In this document: piece by piece, positions 34,348-47,735 of the stretch
How the letters are laid out: each line of letters begins with the position of its first letter
How positions within the stretch are numbered: the first letter of the stretch is position 1
Source: Trifolium pratense
Lineage: Eukaryota; Streptophyta; Magnoliopsida; Fabales; Fabaceae
Assembly: GCF_020283565.1 (NCBI RefSeq)
Contig: NC_060064.1
Location: 11,336,266 to 11,400,265, forward strand
DNA length: 64,000 nt
Direction of reading: 5' to 3'
Notes under the pieces: generated by a model
The model's database searches: none
Told to the model about the DNA's origin: nothing
The model's input: the letters and a program-made list of their open reading frames with translations, nothing else
Program-made: the position numbers and the translations under genes

Positions 34348-36511
34348 TATATTATAGACCAAATTTATTAGCTCGATGTAGTGTAGTAGACCATATCATA
34401 TATTGGCATTTATTGGCATTTAGTATTACAGTTTTCTCCCATATCATATATTCCAATGAATTGACCATTTTATCATATTGCAAATTTGGGTATAGAAATT
34501 TCAAGGAAGTTGCAGATATGGTGTCAATATTCGGCCCCATATTTGTTTAATTAGTGGCTAGTCCATCCTATTCATATACACATGACATGTGGTAAAATTA
34601 AATATTTATCAATGATATTGACTTATATTGCTTTCTCCCAAACCAACAAAATCAGCTATCAATTGTAAAATAAAAAATAAAAAATATTCCGCTATCGGTG
34701 CTCAACAATTGTAAAAGGCATACAAATTTAAACTTAAGAGAAAGACAGATTCATTCATTCTCTCGGATATATTATTTTAACATTCAAATTTAAATTTTAG
34801 TTTAAGTCTAGTTGTGATATCAAATGGGCAAATAATATATTCCATTTCTTTTCTAATTTAAATTAGAAATGATTCAGGATTTACCTTCTTTTGACACATG
34901 TATATACAATCCTTATTTGTAAGTTATTTTCATTGATAAAATAAAAAAGAAAATTCAAGAAAGGGAAATTATTTCTCATAGTATAACAATGGTATAAATA
35001 ATTATTTACAACTGTTTCATAATTTTACAACTATTTTATATGAAAATTTTATTGTCTTTTAAAAAAAATTTGAATTAACACGTATGTTAAATTAAAAGAC
35101 ACTCTCCAGCAACACAATGTATGCACAATGAAAATGTTAGACAAAAATTAAATTAAGATTTTTTTTTTGCTCGCATATTAACAAACCAGTAAACGAAGAG
35201 GGAAGTGAGCTAGAGGTATGAGGATAGATGTTGTGTACTCTTTTTTTTTTGTTTAAGTGTTATATACAAGTGCTTGCGAAGTTTCAAGGAGCGAGGAGCG
35301 TCGTCTTTATGGCAGGGATCGTAATTAACAACTGTATAGAAAGAAGCTATGATATCAACCAATGTTCCTTGTTAGATTTTGCAAGCGTGTTAAGGAAGTT
35401 TGACCTAATTGGGAACCAAACTTCTAGGTCATTTCTTGGAGGATTAGGTCTGGACCCAAGTTGTCAGTTCACAGTGGTGTAAATGGGGTGGGTTGCTAAA
35501 AAGATGAATCATCGTTACGGTCAATCTCTGCGAAAAGGTGAATGTTGTTGTAGTGTTGCAGACTTATTTGGACAAAACGATCGACCAAGTTGGCGGATGA
35601 GATGAAAACCCTCTTAGAAAAAGGTTAGAAATTAGCGGAGACGAAAGATAAAGTCGAGAAAACTTTGAAGATAGCTGATGAAACAATGACTTTAGCATGT
35701 GATCTTTTGAGAAGAGGAAATCTTAGCTTGAAGCTAAATGCGCCTAACTCCTGGATTTGAGGAGGATTCATTTATCGAAATCAGATTCTCAATCCTGATT
35801 ATGTAAGTCACACATGTCGATTATGAGTTGATTTAAGGGGTTTCACCTTAATCAATTTTTATTTTTAGCATTGGAGAGAAATGTGTTTTTCCACAATACA
35901 TAATCTACTAGTCATACATTGTATTTTAACAAAATATACATATATGTAATCCAATGACTATAATATAATTGTTTGTTCTCACTCTCACAATATATAACCA
36001 AGTGTTTTTACTGGAGTCGCTTCATATGTTAAAAATAAAATATTATGTTTTTAAAGAACTGAAAAACTATTGCATGCACAATAAAAAAATAATTTTTATG
36101 TAAAAATATATATGCTGTCAATAAATATAAAGGAACAAACGGTCATATGATTGCCGGCTTAAAATAGAAGAATGCAAGTAAAGCTCTTGGAAGATTCACA
36201 TCTATTATTACCACTTCTTCTTCTTCTTCTCTTGACTATGTGTGTGAAAGCTTCTGGATTCTCCCCAACAGGCCCTTTTTTCTATCTCCATTTGTGCTGG
36301 GAATTATTGCCACTACTCCATTCTAAATATGTTAATTATTTTAATCTATTTAAAGCATTAGAGATCACTTTATTGTTAACATGGTACGACACATATAATA
36401 TATGGTTGTACCTCGAAAAAAATATAATAGATGGTTGAGTTATTTAATCAAATTAATTTAATGTTGGATATTTGATCAATGTATATATAAAAAAATTTAT
36501 GATAGAAGATA
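34348..36511. other. Intergenic, no gene recognised
   Basis: AT-rich DNA. A less AT-rich stretch at about 35220-35780 has short open segments in more than one frame (for example MKTLLEKG, then AETKDKVEKTLKIADE) but no recognisable domain. It may be a decayed coding fragment. The open stretch at 36172-36438 starts with a leucine-rich hydrophobic segment made by a CTT repeat and is not supported as a gene. Confidence 0.4.
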
Positions 36512-36773
36512 CTCCTTCAGTTCTTTTTATAAGGAATACTTTGAAAAAATTACACAAATCAAGAAAACACATTTAACATTTGTTATTTTCATTTAATACT
36601 CTTATAAATTTAAATTTATTCTATGTATACCCTTATTTAATTACTCTTTTCTCAACTAACTAACTTACTTATTTTTAAATTCCCCCTCATAATAAATAAG
36701 GACATAAGTGAAATTGAATATTTAAAACATTTGAAAATTGATCAAAGTTTCTTATAAAAATGACCGGAGGGAG
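36512..36773. mobile_element. Stowaway-like MITE
   Basis: CTCCTTCAGTTCTTTTTATA at the left and TATAAAAATGACCGGAGGGAG at the right form the TIR, with TA flanks. A related, inverted and partly decayed copy lies at about 60315-60510. Confidence 0.72.
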
Positions 36774-36820
36774 TATTAATCTTTTAAATGTATCTCACTT
36801 ATTTTAAAGGATCAAAAGTT

Positions 36821-36947
36821 GTGTCCGTGAGCTTAGCTCAGTTGGTAGGGATATTGATTTTTATATATAGGTGGGATTCGAACCCCGGACACCCCACATA
36901 TTTATCTTAAGGGTGAAATTTCTAACCACTAGGATACATAACAACAA
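36821..36947 (+). mobile_element. tRNA-derived SINE, full length
   Basis: It begins just before GAGCTTAGCTCAGTTGGTAG (A box), followed by GGGATTCGAACCCCGGAC (B box) and the tail CTAACCACTAGGATACATAA. The perfect 10-bp TSD ATCAAAAGTT flanks it (36811-36820, 36948-36957). It is the best-preserved member of the SINE family at 3782, 26670 and 46091. Confidence 0.88.
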
Positions 36948-38516
36948 ATCAAAAGTTTTTTGCTTGTTTCTTTTAATTCAATTCATGTCTAACCTAAAGA
37001 ATGTTAGATTATGATAAAGTGTACTTCTAGTACCTCTTTGTTGTTATGAACCTTTTCTTATATTTTTTTCGTTTTGATTTTAATATATAATAATATATTT
37101 CCTATAATATATATTTACAATTTGTTTTACGCAGGAGATAGTTTGGTCTAACAAAATTAAAAAATACCACTCTAGATTGTAGGCAAAATATTTCAATGAA
37201 GTTAGGAAGCAAAAATACATATTTATATTAATATATTATTATTATTATATGATATGAAGCAGCTGAGCTAGCCAAGCTAGCCACCAACTGAAACAACCAC
37301 CACCCACCTAAAAAACTACTGTACTGGTATTTGTACACAAAAATCAAATTCAACTATAAGACTGAGTAGTAATAGTAGCAAAATTAGTAACAATCAACTA
37401 TCATTATAACACACATTAGTACTATAGGGACTTCGTAATAAAACCTAGAGAAATTCATAGAAAAATATCCATTTCATTATTTAATTATTCTTCCAATTTT
37501 CAACGTATTTGAATTGAATAGAGACTCTTTTATAAGATGGTGGTGTATGAATATCATGAGAGAAACAGGTGATGAAAAATATGTGAATATGTTAGGTTGA
37601 AGCTGCTATAGTAGCGGATAAAGTTGTTACACATTAATTTATTTTTAATAAGAAAAAGTAGAGGGTGGAGCCTATATTAACTGGGGTCCACTAAAGCTTT
37701 GAAAGCTCCTTTTTTTTACCATTTCTTTTCTCATCACGTTCGTTTTCAAAGGGTAGATATAGCCAAGAAACCACCCATATACATCATACGTCATAAACCA
37801 ATTAAATATACGTATATCAAAACAAAAACAAATATATACTATTAACAAAATTAAATAAAAAATAAAATAAAATATATAATATTTGAGAGTGTTTAGATGA
37901 GATAATTCAGTATCTTTTAGCGTATTTGACGGTCACGCATTTTAATTTAGATTAAAAAACACATTAACACAATTGGAAATCAAAATTTCTTATAATAACT
38001 ATGTGACAAAATTATTGATCTTGGCCGTTCAATCTAACAATGGTCAAGATTTGTTAATATTAAATTTACTAATGTATAATATGAATCTTCTGATCTCAAA
38101 CAATGGTCGAGATTGATTACAACCTATAAGTATAATGTTGTGGTATTATCATTATAAAGAATCCAAAATTTCAATAATTTGAGTAATTGTTTTTTAACAC
38201 GGTGGTTTTGCGAAAATCACGGTGAAGTATCGGATGTTATGTAAAAAATATTATCATGATTTTGTAAAATTACATAGTGTAATTTTTACATAATCTCCAA
38301 TACTTAACCGAAATCTCTGCAAGCATTATACCAATTATCCACTTACTTAGCTCGAATAATTAGTCTTTACCGTTACAAGATATTTCCATTTTTTAATAAA
38401 AAAAAAAAAAAAAAAGAGAATAAAATAAAACAAATTGTAGGCTTCTATTGTAAGTTGCCTTGCACACCACGGATCTTACAGCGTGTATTTTGTGTGAACA
38501 GTGTTTATACGCGCCT

Positions 38517-38526
38517 CTATATAAAC
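38517..38526 (+). promoter_or_regulatory. TATA box of the NAC gene
   Basis: CTATATAAAC lies 157 bp upstream of the ATG and is followed by a CT-rich leader. It implies a 5' UTR of about 125 nt. Confidence 0.55.
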
Positions 38527-38682
38527 CCACCATCTTCTCTTGATTCTACTTTCTTAATACTCCTCTTTCTAAATTTCTTCTTCTTTTGAATCAATCAATC
38601 AATCCTTTTTCACTCTCTCTTCTTTTTTGTTCTTTTCTGTAAGATTTTCTCTCGAAAATCCTGTGTTTTGTGTTTACAAAAA

Positions 38683-40395
38683 ATGGAAGAACCAATTGTT
38701 GTTAACAAAGGTGAAGATCAAGTTCTTGATTTGCCTCCAGGTTTCAGATTCCATCCAACAGATGCTGAGATTATTGTTTTCTATCTCACTGAAAAGGTTA
38801 AAAATAGTAAATTCAGTGCAACTGCTATTGGTGAAGCTGATTTGAACAAGTGTGAGCCTTGGGATTTACCAAGTAAGTTTTGTTTTTTTGTTCTGTTTTA
38901 ACCGATGTATCTGGTTTATAATTGAATAATTGATTATTTGGTCTATATTTTGAGTATCTGATGTGTCTGGTTTATAAATGATTGGTTATGAATGATGTTT
39001 GTTAACCATGTGATGAAATGATTGAATGCAGAGAAAGCAAAGATGGGAGAGAAAGAATGGTACTTTTTTTGTCAGAAAGATAGAAAATATCCAACAGGGA
39101 TGAGAACTAATAGAGCAACAGTTTCTGGTTACTGGAAAGCTACAGGAAAAGACAAAGAGATTTATCACAAAGGAAAATCAAATCTTGTTGGTATGAAGAA
39201 GACTCTTGTGTTCTATAGAGGAAGAGCTCCAAAAGGAGAAAAAACTAATTGGGTTATGCATGAATTCAGATTGGAAGGCAAATTTGCTACTCACAATCTT
39301 CCTAAAGCCGAAAAGGTAACAATCAATAAACTCATAAGAGTCAGATCTTTACGACTGTTTATGACACAACAGCTGTAAGAATAGTTAGATGTATCATGAA
39401 ACAGTCGTAAAGAATCCAAATACTTCAATCAATATACATAAAAAGCAAATTGGTTAACTTTTTTATTTTTATTTTTATCTTGACTTTGAGGATTTTTAGT
39501 GATTGAATTCAATCATGAAATTTTTTCATCAATCCTAAATTTGCACCTTTACAACTTTTTAGAAAGTTGACTACTTTTTTTTGTGTGTTAGTTTAAGAGT
39601 TTCTTTCATATAGTTTCTTTTAATGATTATATAGTTTTTGTTTATATCAATTTTCAAGAATCTAAAGTTTTGATTTTTTTTTTTTTTGTTTTTGTATAGG
39701 ATGAATGGGTTGTGTCAAGGGTTTTTCACAAGAACACAGATGTTAAGAAACCTCAAATTTCTGGTCTTTTAAGGATAAACTCAATTGGTCATGATGATCT
39801 TCTAGATTATTCATCACTTCCACCTCTCATGGATCCTTCATACACAAATGATGATTTCAAAGGAATTACAAATCAACAAATTTCATCAACAAAATCACAA
39901 TCAGATGGATATTATCTTCCAAGCTTCTCAATCAACAATCAACAAAATCAATTTGTTATGAAGCCAGAAGATAATTACCATAGAATAATTAACTATGATA
40001 ATCATCATCATCATCATCATCATGAGATTAATCCAACCATGAACAACTACACTTTAAATTCCAATTCCAATTCCAATCAAACAAATCTCAACAACCCAAT
40101 TGGAAACACACTCTCACAACCTCAAATCCGAATCCAAAATCCAAACTTGAATTACTTTATGTATCAAAATAGGATTAATCAAAGTTCCATCCCAACAACA
40201 ACATTTGGAAACAATAATGAGTGCAAAATGGAACAATTCTCTTCAAACCAATCACAAGATACAGGTCTTAGCAATGACACATCATCGGCCGTATCGAAGC
40301 AAGACATGGGAAGGAATAGGACAATGTATGAAGATCTTGAAGGTCCTTCATCAGTTGCACCTCTCTCAGATTTGGAAAGTTTTTGGGACTATTGA
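38683..40395 (+). CDS. NAC-domain transcription factor, 3 exons
   Basis: Exons 38683-38872, 39032-39315 and 39700-40395 (GT-AG) give 389 aa. Residues 17-170 form a complete NAC domain with its five subdomains: [52 protein letters not shown] with [35 protein letters not shown] with [12 protein letters not shown], and [12 protein letters not shown]. The two introns sit where NAC genes usually carry them. The C-terminal 220 residues are Asn-, Ser- and Gln-rich with a His run near residue 265, ending DLESFWDY. Asn/Ser-rich tails of this sort are the activation regions of NAC factors. The domain most resembles the NAC3 / ANAC046-ANAC087-ANAC100 type, which acts in senescence and root-cap death (family knowledge). 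I see no miR164-type target site in exon 3. The frame is intact. Intron 2 contains a small hairpin. Confidence 0.95.
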
Positions 40396-42240
40396 AAGAA
40401 GTTGAAGAATTTGAAGTTGCGATTCATGGTTTTTCTTTTATCTTGGGATCATGATCATAAGCATCATAGATATATAGTAGTTGCATACCATATAGTATTT
40501 CTTTTTTCTTTTCTTTTCTTTTCTTTTCTTGTTTTTGTTATAAACATATTGATTTATTTATATTTATATTACTATTATAAAGTATAAACATTTGATATAT
40601 AGAAGAGTTCTTGGATATACAAATATTGTATAGATTTATAATATCCAAGACTTTTATGTGTTAATTAGTTTATTATTATTAGTATTCATAGTCCATAGAT
40701 TATATCGAGAGGACTTGAAAATTCATGTAAATCTATATTCTTTTGTTATATTGGTGGGTTTGTTTTATTCATTTCTTTGGATTTTTTTTGTTTTTTAATT
40801 TTTGCTTTTATTCTATGATTTCTATACACAGATCAAAAATCTTGTTGAATCCTTCATTGTAATAATTATTATTCATGTCATGTCATGTGTTCTTGTTTGT
40901 ATATATTCCAATGTAAATTCTTTGCTGGCGAATATATTATTTTTGTGACAGCCCATCAAGAGTGGGAAGCATTAATTCTCAAGAAATTAGTACATTATTT
41001 TTTATTTTATTTTTTTTTCAAATTTTCAACTTTGGTATTTAAAGCTTGGTTACCTATAGCTAGTGCCTCCCAGCATGGCATGGCTACCTATTGCTTCATT
41101 TGAGAATTTCAAGCACACCATGATAAACAATACTATGCTTCTTTGGTATATAATAATTCGAGTATATTCTAACGCACAATTGTGTAGACTAATTCTTTTA
41201 TAGACGGCTTTTCAAGTTTAGATATTCAAACTTGAAACGGTCAGTTAATTAAGATGACCGACAACACCAAAAAAAGAAAATTAAGATGATCGAGACTTGT
41301 AAACCATCTTAAAATAAACGCACATGAGTACTTACATTTTATATATCATATAGCGAGATTCTCACATGCACATTGGAATTTTTGAGTCTACAATCTTACA
41401 ATGAACAAATCGCATGATTATTTACTAGCTAGTTTATTAATTATTTGTTGGTAATATATACATCAAATGTTTTAAAAATTGATCTCAATTGGACGGTTCA
41501 ACTAGTTTAGTCATAAAGTGGCAATTATTCGATTCAATTACTTGAGTTTGATTGCAATTTCATCCCATTTTGAACGATTCAATCGCAGTTTCATCTTGAC
41601 AATTCGAGCAGTATCATAACCAAAAGTCTCGCCGATTCAAAGTCTAATATGATTTTTAAAATATTGTATACATCTATTGATGAAAGTTAATTAGAATGGA
41701 TATAATGTATAAAAGGGGAAGTACTGAGTATAAAGATTGGAATATTTGATTAAAGTTAATTAGATTGTGAGCAGAATTTGATTAATCAAATTGAAATTGA
41801 TGATGCATGTGAAAAATTCCCTGAATCTGCGCAGAAGATGCCTGAGCTTAGGACATTTTGCAGAATATTAAAGGACATACTATTACTATACAAGAGTCTC
41901 ATAATAATAATTACACAGTAGTACTGTTTTTGTGACAACAATATATATACTAGTACATGTTTTTCTTCATTACCGATTGAATTGAATCTTTTGTCCAAAG
42001 GAACCTCGTCATCTCTATTCACATGTATACTCCAACATATGTATTTTTCATGGATGGATCGAGCTGTTAACGGCATGGCTTTTCTTCTTATATCACAATA
42101 ATTTGTGTAAGTATACACATGTTTCGTACATATACAATGTATACACATTTGTTTCGTAAACACACTTCGGTTGATAGCTGATATGTTGTGGTCTAAATTT
42201 AAACTTTGATTTTACATTTCTCTACATTTAAAATATGTAA
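40396..42240. other. NAC 3' flank and intergenic DNA
   Basis: A CTTTT-type repeat lies at about 40500-40530. AATAAA-like signals are dispersed downstream. No further gene is recognised, and the open stretch at 41786-42163 (minus) has no known domain. Confidence 0.45.
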
Positions 42241-42245
42241 AAAAT

Positions 42246-42375
42246 GTGTCTAGAAATCCTAGCTCAACTGACAGAAATGTCAAAATTGTTAGTTTGAACG
42301 TCATGATCGGGGTTCGAACTACAGTCTCTCTACTTTGATTGTGTGAATCTTTAATGACTTGTCATTTAGTCTATG
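42246..42375 (+). mobile_element. Diverged tRNA-derived SINE
   Basis: The A-box-like CCTAGCTCAACTGACAGAAA and B-box-like GGGGTTCGAACTACAG are spaced about 50 nt apart. They are followed by GTCTCTCTACTTTGATTGTG and a tail with GACTTGTCATTTAGTC. No TSD was seen. Confidence 0.5.
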
Positions 42376-43569
42376 TACAAAAAAAATGTAAGAAAGGTCA
42401 ATAAACAAAAAAATATATGTAAGTCTATCTAACCGCTAATTATATAGGTTGCTAAACAAAAAAATGTATACCATTTATTTATGGGTGATTCTAAAGCATA
42501 CCAAAAAAAAATTAATATTAGTAAGATAACTTTATATACTTTTATGATATTGAATAATGCACAAGTTTTAAGATAAATTTTTCTTATTAATATGTTTAAC
42601 TATATTTGTCTTTTATATATTTTTTATTTTATTTTTATACTTATAATTTTTATTCCATGTTGTCTCGTCAAAATATTAATTAATTTTTTTTATGAAACTC
42701 TGCATATGTTATGTTACACATTTTGTCACGTTAAATTCCTTTAATGAATAGAGAAAATAAAAAATAAAAAAGTTTATTAATGTATGAAATCTTCTATGAT
42801 ACTCTCGATCATTGGATCTTTTTTCATTTCTCTCATTTTATATGTGTTGGCACAAAAATTGATTGAGTACACACTTGTTCATTTCCGATGTTGTGATCTA
42901 ATTTTGATCAAACGGTTCACATGTTTGAATCCATATTACATGTCAAAATTTGAGTCGTTCGATCAATATCAAACAACAGAAACTACGCGATGGCCTAATT
43001 TCATAATCTCATATAGGATTAATGTTCCTTAAGCATATAATTGAGTCTTATATGATGTAATCAAAGATTGAAATACACGTGAAAGTGAGAAGAACAAATA
43101 AGGGATAAGAAAGATGGGTTTAGAAGCAACAAAGTCTAGAAAGATTATAGATTATATAGATAGGTAAATGATGGGGTGAATAGGAAGCACGGTGGAGCAG
43201 GCAAGGGAATGGGATAAGGGCTATAGGGATGGAATCGGTTATTGGAAGATAAGAAAGGTTTTCTCCATATTCATGTGATGTAAATTTAGAGTAATTTTTG
43301 GACTCTTAATGTAATGATTAATTTGATAAATAATATATATGTCCTTTCCTTTTAAAGCAAAGTTTTCATTGAGGTTTCATGCTTGTGGGGAACTTAACCG
43401 TACTTTTATGGTTGTCATGAGTTGTTACTTTTTTATTTATAGCTTATTTCACCTTGTTTGATCTTGGTATTTTTTGTTTCTTCTTTCATGGGGAGAAAAA
43501 GTTGTGCACACATGTACTACAGTTTTGAGAAAATGACTTTTGGGAAATGTCAAGGAATAAAGCAATCAT
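42376..43569. other. Intergenic, no gene recognised
   Basis: Mostly AT-rich. About 43080-43320 is less AT-rich and purine-rich (GAAGATAAGAAAGG-type), with no open frame of note. Confidence 0.4.
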
Positions 43570-43574
43570 GAATA

Positions 43575-44170
43575 TGTTGGAATTAACTTAATAATTTAAA
43601 TTATAAAACATGCTCAACAATAAAGATTAAATCTATAATCTTACTTTAGTGTGGAAGCTTAATAAACATGAGCATGTATATAAAATAAGATCTACAACAT
43701 GTTGATTTATCAAGGATTAGTATTATGAATACATGGATGACGAATCAATTAGATGAACTAACCGCAGAGTCTCTCGGTAGTAATCCTGAAACACAAATAG
43801 AGAGACGGACGACGAGAATCCGTTGGCTTGTATGGTTCTTCCTCAACTGGTACCCTAATGCCTTGAGTTCTCTTCGGATGGGGAGAAGAGATTATTTGCT
43901 TATGTACGGTATATTGGGGACCATAGCCTATATATAGTGTGATGGCCAATTAGGGTTCCCATTATTTCGAAATGGACCATCCTGACATCCACTCATATTG
44001 AGCTCATATCCAATTAATTAATCAATTAATTCTAAATAGAAATCTAATTAGCCTTTTACTTTATTTGATCACTTAATCAATTAAGGCTTCTAATTGATAA
44101 ATAGCTAATATAATTATATAAAGATATTTGCCCACATAATATTATTGGAATATCATAAAATATTCCAACA
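43575..44170. mobile_element. Solo LTR, 596 bp
   Basis: It begins TGTTGGAAT and ends ATTCCAACA, a 9-bp perfect terminal inversion with TG...CA. The perfect 5-bp TSD GAATA flanks it (43570-43574, 44171-44175). A TATA-like CTATATATAG lies at about 43928-43937, consistent with an LTR promoter. No internal retrotransposon sequence remains, so this is a solo LTR left by recombination. The open stretch inside (43725-43937) is not a gene. Confidence 0.9.
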
Positions 44171-46090
44171 GAATACTCATTTACTATTAAAATTAAAAAA
44201 TAAGAAAAATTAAAAAGAAAAATAATTTGCTAGTAATAATAAGACATCAGCATGGTCGGGTTTTTTCAGGATGAAATTTAAGTTTTAAGTTTTTCACAAA
44301 GTACTATCATTGGATTAGTTTATATTTAATTTGTTAATATTATTTTAAAGATAAAATATTATTTGATTTTAAAAAATAAATAGGAATATATCAAATTTGA
44401 AATAAAACTTAAATTCAATTATTTGATTAAGTAAAGAAGAATAAAATTGTAAATAAAGAGTTTAAATAAAAGGTAACTTTTTTTTTATAGCTAAAAGGTA
44501 AAATTTGAAGCAAAAGATAACACCAAAACTTGATATTTGCTTTTTATATATAATAAATATAAATAAATTGCATGATTATTTTTTATTAATTTTTAAAATG
44601 TTAGCACCTAAAATAATAATTGTTAATTAAATTTTATTTACCTCGCGGTCAAACTCTAAATTATTGCAAACCCTTCTTCTTCTCATAATAAATAAAGGAT
44701 TAACACTCCAAAAAAACTTAAGTGTTAGATATCAACAAACATTCAAATATCCAAATGGATCGATTAAGCAACACACACAACACTTTCTTCTTTTTGTAGA
44801 CGAAGTGACAATCGCAAAACAAAATTCACACACACAATTGCAAAGTTTAAAATGTTAATTCTAGCAATATCAACATTTGTTTGTTAAGCTAAGTTTTACG
44901 GACACAACTACTTTTGTTAATGCATGTGAATGCATTTATTTTTGCTTATATATAAATTAATCAGATCGATCGAAGTATTTCCATTTTGTTTACCTATTGT
45001 ACCCTATATACTTAATACTAACTCTGCCCATTTTACAAGATATAAACAGTTTAATATAAAATAGTGTATCTAGTTAATATTGTGGAGTAAATACATCAAC
45101 TTTTTTGACTCAGTTTTCTCATTAAAAAAAGTATTATTTACACTAGCCCACATTTTACTTTACATTTATGATAGTTGTGAATACAATCAATACGTGATTA
45201 AAGTATTTTAGTATAAAATCATTTATATACACTTTTTTTAATACGTTTGAAATGATCAATTTGGTATGTGAGACATTGGGAGTAATAAAAACAGATAGAG
45301 AAACATTAACAATATAAGCAACGATAGGATAAATAATTTTACATTGTTAGTGGACAATAACTTGTATTCTGCCACATCATTTTACTTCACCTCACTTTCT
45401 TGATATGATATAAAAGTTCTAGTAATTTTTATTGTCAATTAAAATTAATTTACACTGACGTGCATATTTTTTAAAGTCATTTAGCTATATATGGGCGTTT
45501 CGGTGTTTGTCCCGAGTTCATGCACGGCTATCACTTGCATAATACTCTCTCTTCATGCCAAAATATTAAAAAAAAAATTGGATAAGAAAAGTTAATGAAT
45601 TTAGTTTAAATTTTACATCAAATACATCATTTTTTATTGATCATATTTTATTTATATTTTGAGACGGATGAGGAAGTCACGTAATTGGCTTCAATATTTA
45701 TTTTCAATCAAATATCAAACCTAATCATCCTTCATGTGTCTACTCTGATGGACGTAATCTTAGACTCAACACGAGTATCAATTATTGATTTGAAAGTTAA
45801 GTTATAGATTATCAACACTTTGGCATGCAATCGAACACATTTCAAACACATATTGTGAAAGCTAAAAAAAATTTGTCTCCTTAAAAATAAACCATATATC
45901 ATTACGTATATGAAAGCATGCCAATTTCCAACCAACTCATTAGGACTTTGTTGGTCACTGACAATCTATATAATTGACTGAATAACATGAAGAAATTCCG
46001 TGTTGAACCATCACTACTTTATTAACTAATTTTTATATAATATAATTATTTTAAAATATGTGTAGTCAATATTTTTATAATTTAGTTTAC
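44171..46090. other. Intergenic with a diverged MITE
   Basis: About 45340-45465 carries arms related to the MITEs at 8326 and 8537 (AATTTTACATTGTTAGTGG, and AATTAATTTACACTGACGTG). The rest is AT-rich with no recognised gene. Confidence 0.45.
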
Positions 46091-46231
46091 TTTTTTTTCA
46101 AGTTAACTTAGCTCAGTTGGTAGATTATCACATTTTATGTGTAGCAGCCGAAGTTCGAACTCATGATACTCTATTTATTCATATTTAAGGTGAATTTTCT
46201 AACTACTAGACTACTTGACAAAAAAATAAAA
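46091..46231 (+). mobile_element. tRNA-derived SINE
   Basis: A box AACTTAGCTCAGTTGGTAG, B box GAAGTTCGAACTC and tail TCTAACTACTAGACTACTTG. The direct repeat AGTTTAC at 46084-46090 and 46232-46238 fits a TSD. Same family as 36821. Confidence 0.72.
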
Positions 46232-46678
46232 AGTTTACGTATTTTGTTTTCTTATTTGATCTCGCGGCACTAGTTAATATGATTTTTTTTTAGAGTCATG
46301 TTAACATGTGTCCTAAGAAAAGAAATTAAAAATGAAAGTTTTATATTAAAAAATACAAGATTTCGACTTTAAAAAAGTTGAATGTGCAATTTTTTAAACT
46401 AATTTTCTATATTTAGTAACTTAACATGTGCTCACTGAACACATATTAATTTTCTCTATATTTTTTTTTATTTTTATTTTTTCATCGGAGTATCTATTGT
46501 CTCACTATCAGCATATACTACATCTTCTATGATTTACATCGCATAAAGGCCATACTTATCAAATACTCCATTTGATTGATAAATACCAACAGTTATAATA
46601 AATTTAGCCATTCAACAAGGCACGTGTTTTTTTTAAAAAAATAGACTCACAATTAATGAAAAAGTCAGCAAACACTTA

Positions 46679-47048
46679 GACCATCTCCAATGGTGTAGTA
46701 CCTATTAGGTACTCATGGTACTTATTAAGTACTATTATTGGAGCACAACACATTTTAGTACCTAATAGGTACCACTTCTAATATAAGAACTCTCTCTTCT
46801 TTTTATGGGACCCACTTTATTTAATATATTCAAAAAAATTTAATTTGGCAATATTATTTTAAATTAAATTTCAAATTTTAATGATATGGAGTTATTGATG
46901 GGACTCATTTTAGAACTTTTTAAGAAATACTCCATTGGAGGGGTTGAGTACCTATTAGGTACTATTATTAACAAAATAATAAATTGATGATGTGTCTATG
47001 TGGGACCATTTAAGTACTCAAAAATGGAGTGCTCCATTGTGAATGCTC
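46679..47048. mobile_element. PIF/Harbinger (Tourist-like) MITE
   Basis: The left end GACCATCTCCAATGG and the complement of the right end, GAGCATTCACAATGG, form the TIR. TTA flanks both sides (46676-46678, 47049-47051), the usual PIF/Harbinger TSD. Internal TACCTAATAGGTACC-like palindromes recur. It is non-coding. Confidence 0.8.
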
Positions 47049-47529
47049 TTAGTGCTAGACTTGATAGGGAGAACTATAAATTGATCCTCCGCAATTACAA
47101 TTGAATAGTTGGAATCACTTGATGTTAAAATTAACCTCCAAACCTGATTAATTAGTCAGTTCAATAAATCGGATACTAATAGTAAAAACAAACAAAAAAG
47201 AAATACTTCTATAATTAAAAAAAAAAACAAAAAACCCTCTTCCAACCACATTATATTGGGCTCATGAAAGGCAAATTGAGCCAAAATATGGGCAACTTTT
47301 TTTTTTTTACAATAAAATATGGGCTAACCTATTACAATTAAGGAAATTTCTTTTGGCACCTTAATACCTTCTAGCACGCTATACGCGTTTTTAATTTATG
47401 TTTTTGCTATTTAAATCTCGGATGTTATAAAAATAAAATAAAAATTGAATATACCGTCAGCAACTTAAGTAATGAATTAGTCGGTGGTCAAGTCTCCTGC
47501 ACCAGTCAAAAGTCTGTCAAGTGCCCAAT

Positions 47530-47735
47530 TTTGATTGGTCATGTTGCCCGGGTGCGGGTACGATACCGGTATCCGGTACCGGTGTAACAGCCCCCGGGCC
47601 CCATCATGGCGATCCCGAAGCTGCCACCTCACGACCTTCTCCACCCCCTCTAGTGTAGTTTTTGCCTTTCGTGGGAATCGAACCACGTACCCTAGGTTCA
47701 AATACGTGTTCAATCCATTCCCACTACCAATGTGA
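47530..47735 (-). mobile_element. GC-rich SINE-like sequence
   Basis: On the minus strand it has TTGGTAGTGGGAATGG (A-box-like), then GTACGTGGTTCGATTCCCAC (B-box-like), then a GC-rich body with GGGGCCCGGGGGCTG. It is unusually GC-rich for the window. The internal promoter layout fits a SINE, but no TSD was seen. Confidence 0.4.

Noticed and set aside
36172..36438. 88-codon open frame with a signal-peptide-like start
   Set aside because: The hydrophobic stretch comes from a CTT repeat coding for Leu. The rest matches no family and neighbouring DNA is MITE and SINE.
36826..36900. A tRNA gene at the TAGCTCAGTTGG and GGATTCGAACCCC motifs
   Set aside because: No cloverleaf can be drawn and the sequence has a SINE tail and a 10-bp TSD, so it is a tRNA-derived SINE.
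39700..40395. A miR164 target site in the NAC gene
   Set aside because: Related NAC genes carry one in the last exon, but I found no match to the expected site. The AGCAAGACATGGGAAGG stretch near 40298 does not fit.
43725..43937. 70-codon open frame taken as a gene
   Set aside because: It lies wholly inside a solo LTR with TSD GAATA.
47477..47735. Open frames of 66-78 codons in the GC-rich block
   Set aside because: The block has tRNA-like A and B boxes and GC-rich repeats; both strands are open because of composition.
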